A DNA stretch of 64,000 nucleotides from Tilletia caries (lineage: Eukaryota > Basidiomycota > Exobasidiomycetes > Tilletiales > Tilletiaceae): assembly GCA_032718865.1 (NCBI GenBank), contig JALUTQ010000030.1, forward strand, positions 868,001 through 932,000, given 5' to 3'. A program made the translations under genes and the position numbers. Shown here one piece after another: positions 56,176 to 64,000 of this stretch (position 1 is the first letter of the stretch; every line of letters starts with the position of its first letter). The notes beneath the pieces were generated by a model. It did not search any database. It was not told the origin of the DNA and was given only the letters and a program-made list of their open reading frames with translations.

Positions 56176-57597
56176 ATGTCGCGCAGGAAAGTCAAGGCAG
56201 GCGCGCTGGCATCCGACTCGCGCTGGACAGACAAGGAGTCCAAGTCGCTCAACCAGCTCCACTTCCCGGACCACTTCAAGCAGCCCGTCGACCTGCGCAA
56301 GGTCCAGATGCAAGTCATCCGTCCCTGGATCACCGCGCGCGTCACTGAGCTCCTCGGGATCGAGGACGAGGTCGTGTGCGAGTACGCGACGAGTCTGCTG
56401 GAGGACGAGGCGAATACCACCCCGGACCCGCGCAAGTTGCAGATCGCGCTTACGGGGTTCTTGGATGCGCATGCGGCGGTGCTCGTTAGCGAGCTCTGGA
56501 CGCTCCTGCTCAGTGCGCAGCAGTCGATCGCTGGGATCCCGCAGGAGTTCGTGGAGAGGAAGAAGAAGGAGTTGGAGGCTCAGCGGGCGGCGGGTGGGAG
56601 CGGTAGCGGCAGCGGCGGCGGTGCAGAAGGAAGAGGAGGCTCAGGCCCCGCCATCCACCCTGACCGCGTCTCTCGGCGGACAGAAGGCTCCTCCTACCCC
56701 GAAAGAAGAGAACGCGCCCCCTTCAACACCGACCGACGCGAGCGCGATCAAGGATACAACAACAACAACAACAACAACAACCGCGGAGGCGGAGGCGGAG
56801 GTCACCCGTATTCGTCGTATCAGGGGAGGCGCGACGACGGAGAGTACGGCCAGCGCAGGTACGAGGGCCGGCGGGGGGACGAGGAGCGATACCGCGCGCC
56901 TGAACACGCTGGTAGTAGCAGAGGAGCAGGAGTCGAGCGGAATGGAGGCCCAGGTCGAGGTCGAGGTCGAGGTCGAGGTCGCAGTCGAACGCGCTCCATC
57001 TCACGCTCCCCCTCCCCACCCCGCCGAACACGCGCCTCCCATGAACAACAGCACCAACGCGCGCGCTCGCGTTCCTATTCTCCCTCCCCGAGCCGGGCGG
57101 ACCACCGGGACCGGGACCGGGACAGCGATCGCGATCGACGAAGCCGGCGATACCGCTCGCGCACACCCTCTCCGAATGCGTACCGGGGAGCGAAAGAGAG
57201 GACTCGCGGCGGCGGGACGGAACGCGAAGACGCTCGTGGTTCGCGCCGCTCACCGGATTCGTCCTCCCGCACGCCTCCGTACCGACGTCGTCCACCAGCC
57301 TCAGGATCGGCATCAGGATCAGGATCGGCATCACCTCCACCGCGTCGGCGTCGGCGCTCGGTATCGTACTCGCCGTCCCGGTCGCATACCCCCAAGCCGC
57401 CCAAGGAGGAGAGCGCGCCGGGGAACGTCAAGGAGGAGAATCCGGAGGAGCGGGAGGGTAAGCTTCGGGAGCAGCTTATGAAGGCGAAGGTATGTACCCT
57501 CATTCCTGCTACTTCTCGTTGTTGCAGGACCTGAGTACTGATCACTTCCTGTCTCCCACCTCCTTTGTCTTTTTCACAGCAAGCTCGCGCGGCATGA
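56176..57597 (+). CDS. PWI-domain, RS-rich splicing protein (SRRM1-like, 443 aa)
   Basis: Exon 1 is 56176-57489. An intron (GTATGT...TTCACAG) leads to an 18-nt last exon, 57580-57597 (QARAA). The PWI domain is near residues 25-130 (FPDHFKQPVDLRKVQMQVIRPWITARVTELLG...DEVVCEYATSLL); it contains the PW-I core and binds RNA/DNA. It is followed by a short Gly/Ser linker, an Asn run (about 56755-56780), Gly- and Arg-rich repeats (RGRGRGRGRSRTRS) and several RS and SPSP clusters, ending with LREQLMKAK, a usual C-terminal motif of this family. Proteins of this type act as splicing coactivators in the nucleus. The start follows a CA-rich leader and lies 363 bp after RFA1 on the same strand. Confidence 0.88.
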
Positions 57598-58505
57598 GCC
57601 AGACAAGCAAGGAGGGCCAAGGCCAAGTTCTCCACCCCTCTCACCCACTCTCTCTCCATTATCGCATTTCACGGACAGCTGATGATCATCGCATTCTTCC
57701 CCCGCCCTCTCCCTCTCCCTCCCTTCCCAGAGCATTCGTGTAACCCGTCCCACCACCAAATTTATCACTCATCAGTCATCCGCTGTGGAAAATAGGAGTT
57801 GTTGTTCCCGGGGGACTAGTTACATATAATGAAGGAAAGACTAGGATAAGTTCGAGACGGTGGGTCTGGGGGGCAGCGAAGAGAATAGAGAGACCGGGGA
57901 GAGGGGGGGGGGGGGAGAGAGAGAGAAAATGAGCGTTATGGTGTGCAAGTGTGTGGAGAGAGAGAGAGAGAGGAGAGAAGCTGAATGAAAAAGCCATCGA
58001 GTTGGGTAGCGAGAACGAGAGGAAAGTAAAGAGAGTCTGTTTATGCACCTGGGGGCGTGTAGAAGGTAAAGGGTGTCCCGGTGGGTATTGAAGCGGAACG
58101 GGGCGCGGGCGCTGGGGCGACGACGGTGAAGAAGGACAGAGAGAGGGGCGCGCAAATGAGAGTTGAGAGAGAGATCGAAGAAAAATTTCCGCGTCCCAGT
58201 TCGGTGCGAACAGGTCGACGTCAGAAGATCCCGATCCCGGGAACCGCAAAAAAAATCCCCGGATTGTTCGAAGGCAGATGGATATGTATGAGGGCCGACC
58301 GAGGGGAGTCCAGTGGCGACGCTGGGGGAATGAGAGTTGTTTTTTGTTTCTGGTGTTGTAGTTTTGGGGTTGAAAAGTTTTGGGGTTGAAAAGAAGCTGG
58401 AGAGAGAGAAAAAGAAACCCGGATTCGTGTTGGGCGAGGGTCCCATCCCCGGCGTCCGGGCCGATGAGGTTGAAGGTAATTACGCCAGAGGGTGGGAGCG
58501 TCTTT
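57598..58505. other. Convergent 3' flanks of the PWI and kinase genes, with homopolymer and GA repeats
   Basis: No gene is supported. The stretch holds a 13-G run (57903-57915), GA-rich tracts near 57916-57980 and 58135-58180, and other strand-biased purine sequence. Long minus-strand frames across it are Ser/Leu/Phe-rich translations of this bias. Confidence 0.5.
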
Positions 58506-60675
58506 CTATTTCCGCCGTACGACCTGACTAAGTCCCCGCCGACTCCTCGTCCCCAGCCTGGCCAGCGCCCCACTGCTAAAGCTATTACTCCCATTACTCG
58601 TCGAGCTCGTCATCGTCGGCGGACTCTTCGGATTGTTGTTGTTGTTGTTGTTGTTGTTGTTCCCCGACGAGCTCCGGTTGTTGGCGTCCTTCCTCCTGAG
58701 GAGGCGGTAGCTGCTCGACGTGTGCAGCGCAGGCGAGCTCGGCTCGGAACCCTTGTTCGACTCGTTCCGCCGGAGGAGGCGGTACGTATCTACCACCCCG
58801 CGCGCCCAGAGACTCGTGCCCTTCCCGCCATTCGCCTCGGAGCCGATGGTAACATCATTATCGAGCAGATCCCAATCTTCGTCCTCCTCCTCCACACCGC
58901 CGCTGGCGTCCTTGCGGTCGACAGAAACGTCAGGAGTGAAGCGCGTGCTGATGAGCTTGCGCGAGGGCTGCTGCGGGCCGGAGCTCTTGTCCGGTTCGGA
59001 GTAGGATGTGTCGAGGGTGGAGGAGGTGGGGCGGGAGGAGAGCGGAGAGTCCGATTCGGTTTCTGCTTCGCGCTCTAATCTGTCGAGGGCGGCGACGGCA
59101 GCGAGAGCGGCGGAATCGTCGTCTTCATCATCGTCAGCCAGGCTGACGGGTACGACGACCCTACTGCTGGTTCTGACGGGTGATACTATTGCCGACGACG
59201 GTGTCTGCGGGGGCTGTGGTGTGCTGCTAGAGCGCGGTGGAGTCTGCAAGGCGGCCTCGATGGCGTTGTCAATATGATCGAGAGCTGCGTCCCGCTCGGC
59301 GTCCTCGTCGTCCTCATGGCTGGCAACAGAGTGGATCGAGGACCGGATCGACTCGGAGTCTCTCCGACCTCGGAAGGAATAACCATCAAAGAGACTTTTG
59401 GCGTCGCTGTCGCCGGCAGCTGATCTGACAGCTGCTGCGGCCGCGCTTGCTGCTGCCACCGCTTTGGCGCGCTCCTCGGGATCTTCCCCTTCTTTCCCGT
59501 CGTCGGCGATGCTGTCGGCGTCGGTTCCGTTTGTGACTGTCGGTGGCATGTCGAGGAAGGCCTCGTCGAAGTTCTGGGTGTCCATCTCGTCGAGGGGGTC
59601 GATGGGGGGGATGTATGGAGGGATGTAACGCTTGTCGCAGACGTGTGCCCACTCGATCATGGAGAAGTAAGGATGCCGCTTGATGCGGGAGCTCTTCATT
59701 CTGAGGGCAGGATTCCGTTGGAGGAGGCCGCGGAGGATGGATTTGGTGTCCTGGTCGAGAACGCGGTCTTCGGGGAAGATGAGCTCGTCGTGGAGGACGC
59801 GGACGTACATGTCGGCGTGCGTGTCGGCCCAGAAGGGGGTGATGCCTGTGAGCATCTCGTAGAGCATGGTTCCGAAGGACCACCAGTCGACCTCGTACGA
59901 GTACGCGGCGCCTTGAATGACTTCCGGGGCGAGGTATTCCGCTGTGCCGCAGAAGGTGGTGGTGACATCGCGTTCTTCTGCGTACTTGCTGAGGCGAGAC
60001 TTGGAGGTGTCAGAGCTGGAGTGGGGCTCGCGAGGGAACTCCTTGCTGAGTCCGAAGTCGGAGAGAACGATGTGGCCGTCTGCGCCGATAAGGACATTCT
60101 CCGGTTTGAGGTCGCGATAGATGACACCGGCTCGGTGGAGGCCTTCGACTCCCTCCACGATTTCTGCAGCGTAGAAGCGGGCGCGGTCACGACCGAGACG
60201 TCCCCAGCGCGAGAGCTGTGTTGCGAGGTCGCCGCCGGGATGGAAGTCCATGACGAGGTAGAGGTTGTACTTGTCCTGGAGAGATGGGCGACGAGAGTCA
60301 GCGTGGGTATCTCGAGAGAGAGCGAGGGAGAGAGAGACTCACATGGAAACTCCACCAGAGGCGTACGACAAAAGGATCGTTGACCTCGCGTGCCATGCGC
60401 TTGAGGACGGCCTGTTCGGTGAGGGTGTGCTGGAGCTCCTGATGAGCGAGGACGTGTCGCTTGTGGATGGACTTCATGGCGAAGAGGCGGCTGGTCTCGT
60501 GGTGGCGGACGAGGAGGACCTTGCCCGCGCAGCCCTTGCCGAGGACGCGGATCATCTCGAAGTCGTCGACGGTGGCCTTCTTCTTGGGCGACGTGCGCGA
60601 CTTCTTCTTCGCGACCGCGTCCTCGTCGACCGCTGCCCGTCGGCTGTCGAGCGACTCTGTGCTGGTGTCGGCCAT
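58506..60675 (-). CDS. AGC-family serine/threonine protein kinase (700 aa)
   Basis: ATG is at 60675 (MADTSTESLDSRRA) and TAG at 58506-58508; one 67-nt intron (60276-60342) falls inside the kinase domain after WWSFH. Kinase motifs: Gly loop LGKGCAGKV, VAIK-type Lys in FAMKSIHK, catalytic loop YRDLKPEN, DFG in LSDFGLSKEF, activation loop TTTFCGTAEYLAPEV, DVWS-type VDWWSFG. The activation loop holds an insert of about 15 residues (PREPHSSSDTSKSRL) before the TFCGT. The kinase domain spans about residues 38-330. An AGC-type C-tail (NFDEAFLDMPP) follows, then a long Ser/Ala-rich region with an Asn run. This fits an AGC kinase of the S6K/Sch9/PKC-related branch; I cannot assign the orthologue. It is not a pseudogene: all catalytic residues are present. 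Confidence 0.88.
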
Positions 60676-61329
60676 CGCTGCTCGCTGCTCGCTGCTCGCT
60701 GCTGGCTGCTGGGAGGGGGAGAGTGGAAGGGGAGGAAAGAGAAGCGAGGGTGAGGCTGCGAAGTGCGAGCTGAGTGAGAGTGAGAGCGAGTGTGAGTTCT
60801 TGCGCGCCCTGTCTCTCTCTCTCTCGCTCTGGCTCTGGCTCGCTATTTCAATTGGCAGATGGCAGATGATCTCCTCTCCACACTTGTCTCAGCTCACCAC
60901 AAAACGCATACGAAATGAAACAGGCGTCACCGCGTCACCCAGGGTCTCAGACTCACGTGTCACCGGTCACATGTCACATGTCACAGCTCACCCATCCATT
61001 TTTCTCCAAACACTCTCCAGTCACCATCCACCCATTGGTCAACCGCCGCAGTCTGACCTGGAAAGGCACACTGTGACTGCTTCCAGCGCTGGCTACTGTT
61101 TTCCCTCTGGGTCGGAGTCCACACTGCAGAGATGGAGTACCTGAAATGTAGCTGCTGGACCTGCATCCTGCCTTATGCGCTTATGGCTTACCAACCTTTC
61201 CTTTCCTTCTTCTTCTTGGACCTTAAGACCTTGGACGTTATAAACAGACAGACTGCTGACCTCGTTCCTCCCCTTCCCTTTTTCATTCTCGCTCCCCACC
61301 CCATCTCCTCCCTCTTCTCAGTTCTCACC
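60676..61329. promoter_or_regulatory. Divergent promoter region of the kinase and the secreted-protein gene
   Basis: 650 bp with a CT-rich leader for the kinase (about 60800-60840), tandem CACATGT/GTCACATG motifs near 60956-60990 (an E-box-like sequence repeated), and a TATA-like TTATAAAC near 61237, about 90 bp before the ATG at 61330. No coding frame. Confidence 0.4.
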
Positions 61330-63407
61330 ATGCTGTCAAGTTCACATCCTGGGCTCTCCAGTCTCCTACTCGGCGCGCTCCCCAGCAGCACCACCGCAGT
61401 CACCATCCCTCGCCAGCCCACTCCCTTCTTCAACGCTACGTCACCGTTTGAACGCACCTTCGTCGCAGCTCTCAATGCTCGACGGGCAACTGCGACTCGA
61501 CGTCGTTGACATGCGCATACGCCGACAACTTCGAGGGAACGTCCTTGTACAACACGGACTGTCCAAGCCAGTTTTGAAGGAATGTCATCTGCACACTCAA
61601 ATCAGGGGCATCCTGCGGCAATGGAATCACAACTCCATGCGGACCCGGCGGCTGCTACATCATTGATAATCGCTGTCTTCCTCAGCCACAGCGGCTCACC
61701 TGCATCGCCGACACTCAGTGCGACGGGACCTGTGGCACCGGCACTCCGGCGTACAACTGTGGCTTTAGTCTACAAGTTGATGGCTCCATTCTCCGCAGCG
61801 AACGGTGTTGGCGCAACGACTACTGCCGAAACCCACGTCTCGGGGAGACCTGTCCGGACGACGGTTATTTCAGCTGCGCCTACTGGGGCCTCACTTGCGG
61901 TTCGGACACCAATCAGTGCGAGTTGGCACCTGTCGAAGAATCAATGTATAAGCCGTTCGGATTGTCGGTCCAACGTCTGCGGTCAGAGTCCGTACCCGCA
62001 GCTGGGATCCGGATCGCAGACCGTGTGCATCGCTCTGCCGGCTGGCTCGCCGTGTACCAAGGGTGACCAATGCGGCTCAGGTGTGTGCGACTCGGCCAGC
62101 TCGAAGTGCGCGGTCGTCGGGGGCGGGATCGAAGTGCTATTGGAATCAAGATTGCAGTACCAGCGGATGCCAGACGAGCAACTGCAAGTGCGCACCGGCA
62201 TCCACTACGACGATGGCTGAGTCTTCTACCTCTTCGACCACGAGCACGTCGATGAGCACCATCACAAGTATGACGGAGTCAAGTTCGACAACGAGCAGCA
62301 GTGCGGATACAAGCGTGTCATCTGCAACCACCACCACCACGGCTGACACTCCGAGCGCTACATCTACGTCCACCTCGACCACCACCACTTCTTCTCCTAC
62401 GTCGAGCGGTACATCTTCGAGCACCACCACATCTTCCTCGCCCACAAGCACGTCGACTTCGACCACAACGGCTTCAAGCACTTCGACTTCCACTTCGATC
62501 CACTACGTCAAAGCCTGCGACCACTTCGATGGCCACGTCCAGCACAACTACGTCTACTTCGACGCCCACTGCGGCTTCTACCACAACGGCATCAAGCACT
62601 TCGTCGAAGCCGTCTAGCACCAGTGCGAGCTCGTCATCGTCGACATCGAGCAAGTCAAGTACGACGACTGCGAGCAGCAGTGCGACGTTGAATGTCTTCG
62701 TCCACGTCTTCGTCCGCATCTTCGTCCAGCTCGACGGGGAAAAGTAGCACCAGCACCACCGGTGCTCCGACAACGAAATCCAGCACGACTTCAAGTACCC
62801 TCTCAGCCACGTCAAGCACTTCGAAGTCGACGAGCACGTCCAAGTCAACCAGCACGACTTCGACGGCCACTTCTCGGTCGAGCACGACGACCAAGCCTAG
62901 TGCGACTTTGACTAGTACTACCACGTCCAAATTGGTGTCTACGAGCAAGAGTATCACTACTACATTGTCGAGCACCTCCAAGTCGACTAATACACCGGTC
63001 ACGAGCAGCAAGCCCGCCAGCACGACCACTTCTTCCACCACCTCAAGCAAGTCGACGCTCGACGAGGCACCGCTCCTGTCTCGTCTACCACGAACCGAGC
63101 GACGATGACGACTAGCAAGTCGAGCACACTCACCTCTAGCCCCACATCTACGACGAAGACGACGACGACCAGCACAAAGACAACGACGACAGCAGCACCC
63201 CTTCCCCTCGGCGCGCTCTGCTCGACAAACATCTCCTGCCAGTCGGGGCTATACTGCCGTGCCAAGCTGAACCCGGACGGCACGCGGGCGTCGCAGGCGT
63301 ATTGCGACGTGAAGAAGGCGAGTGGGGTGAGTTGCTATCAGAATTTGGGCTGTGTGAGTGGGACTTGTCTTATTGCGAAGGGGGACATGAAGGGGGTGTG
63401 CAAGTGA
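61330..63407 (+). pseudogene. Broken gene for a secreted Cys-rich, Ser/Thr-rich (mucin-like) protein
   Basis: From ATG 61330 (MLSSSHPGLSSLLLGALP, a hydrophobic signal-like start) the coding sense moves through several frames. A Cys-rich block (about 61460-61930, e.g. CGNGITTPCGPGGCYI) shows an in-frame TGA near 61576 where a Cys codon would fit. A second Cys-rich block (NQCISRSDCRSNVCG, CTKGDQCGSGVC) lies one frame away. A third (CYWNQDCSTSGCQTSNCKC) runs into about 300 codons of Ser/Thr repeats that change frame near 62510, 62690 and 63060. A last Cys-rich block (CSTNISCQSGLYCRAK...VCK) ends at TGA 63405-63407. None of the shifts sits on good splice sites. The layout (Cys-rich, Ser/Thr-rich linker, Cys-rich) is that of a fungal cell-surface or secreted glycoprotein. 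Decay is likely; assembly errors in repeats are the alternative. Confidence 0.65.
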
Positions 63408-63411
63408 ATTA

Positions 63412-64000
63412 CACCGCCAACCTTTTTAAATGGTCTAGGGAGGGTGGCGAGCCTGAGAGGGTCTGAAGACTGTCAGGGAGCGGTGTCTGAAGTCTCCTAG
63501 ACCCCTTTTTCAAAAGGGTTTCTATAGTATTTTGCGAAAATTATCTTCAGACCCTCTCCAAGAGGGTCATGAGAGTGTCCTGCACATGGGAAGGTCCTCA
63601 AAGCTTCCAAGGCGGAGGATCGTGGGACTCTCCTAAGCAAATGAGGATCCTAATATGGTCCAGATGAAGACCCACAGGGACCACTCAATTCTAAGAAGCC
63701 CCAGAACGGCGCGATTCACCTGCTGCCGCGTCGTGGAGATGTTGAGTGTGTTGTGGGTAGTGCAGTACATATTGTCGCAGTGGGAGTTACAGCATTGTGA
63801 GAAAGTCACGATAGCGCAGTGGTTAGAGGGTCTGATGCGAGAATGGAAGGTCTCGTGTTCGATCCCCGATCCAGTCAAGAAATATTTATTTAAACAATTT
63901 TTGTCACGTATGACCACCTCCCAGGATATTTCGGGTCAGGGGGTCTCAGTCGCGGGCAGGAGTGGCTACATGGAGGGTCCATCTGTGAGACCCTCTCACG
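63412..64000. mobile_element. TA-flanked transposable element, left end, truncated by the window
   Basis: It starts CACCGCCAACC after a TA (63410-63411), matching the terminus of MITE E (CACCGCCAA). The left part contains inverted copies of GAGAGGGTCTGAAG (about 63450 and 63549) and a CCCTTTTTCAAAAGGG hairpin. It lies two bases after the stop codon of the broken secreted-protein gene. The right end is outside the window. Confidence 0.55.
63803..63880 (+). other. tRNA-derived (SINE-like) Pol III promoter
   Basis: A good A-box (TAGCGCAGTGG, 63812-63822) and B-box (GTTCGATCC, 63857-63865) lie at the spacing of a tRNA gene, and the sequence between resembles a tRNA body. The acceptor ends do not pair, so it is not a functional tRNA but a tRNA-derived element, possibly a SINE head within the surrounding repeat. 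Confidence 0.5.

Noticed and set aside
55826..57481. A 551-codon plus-strand frame over the PWI gene, Arg/Ser-rich
   Set aside because: It is the alternative frame of the RS-rich PWI gene. It begins before the real ATG, has no domain, and the other frame carries the PWI fold.
57776..58594. Long Ser/Leu/Phe-rich minus-strand frames
   Set aside because: They are translations of GA/CT-biased low-complexity DNA between two convergent genes, with a 13-G run inside.

Overview
The window is nuclear DNA of a filamentous or dimorphic fungus, most likely a basidiomycete. The evidence is intron-dense genes with short GT-AG introns (about 50-100 nt), a three-module ferrichrome-type NRPS, a hybrid histidine kinase with PAS repeats, an RFA1 gene, a PWI/RS splicing protein, an AGC kinase and several fungal transposon families. 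I cannot place it below Basidiomycota.

Layout. 1-5.2 kb: a divergent pair made of an acidic ORF (minus) and a decayed multi-exon gene of a repetitive basidiomycete family (plus). They share a promoter with five ACGCGT boxes. 5.7-7.9 kb: an unresolved intron-rich gene-like tract. 8.4-13.7 kb: a MITE (copy C) abutting a Tc1/mariner-type element (copy A) that carries a cargo gene but only the 3' end of a transposase. 14.1-28.5 kb (minus): a giant NRPS read as A-T-C-A-T-C-A-T-C-T-C, a ferrichrome-type siderophore synthetase. 29.4-30.1 kb: an inverted second copy of the MITE (D). 31.0-36.1 kb (minus): hybrid histidine kinase. 36.6-38.1 kb (minus): M50B-like zinc metalloprotease. 38.2-50.0 kb: copy B of the Tc1-type element, with intact transposase and cargo gene. 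It has been invaded by a 7.0-kb Ty3/gypsy retrotransposon and a 623-bp MITE. 50.2-50.9 kb: a hAT-like MITE with an 8-bp target duplication. 51.3-60.7 kb: host genes for an F-box protein (minus), RFA1 (plus), an SRRM1-like PWI protein (plus) and an AGC kinase (minus). 61.3-63.4 kb: a broken gene for a secreted Cys-rich, Ser/Thr-rich protein, followed two bases after its stop codon by another TA-flanked element that runs off the window.

How it fits together. The host genes (F-box, RFA1, PWI protein, kinase, histidine kinase, protease, NRPS) look intact. The siderophore synthetase stands alone: no ornithine monooxygenase, acyltransferase or transporter lies in the window. It is bracketed by transposons, with inverted MITEs outside it and direct copies of the Tc1-type element further out. 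The least familiar object is this Tc1-type element. It has 23-bp perfect terminal inverted repeats starting CAGTCGCTCC, a TA target site, a DD34E transposase on one strand, and on the other strand a non-transposase cargo gene whose promoter carries MluI-type (ACGCGT) boxes. The two cargo copies differ by a 5-nt indel that decides whether the spliced or the intron-retained transcript stays open.
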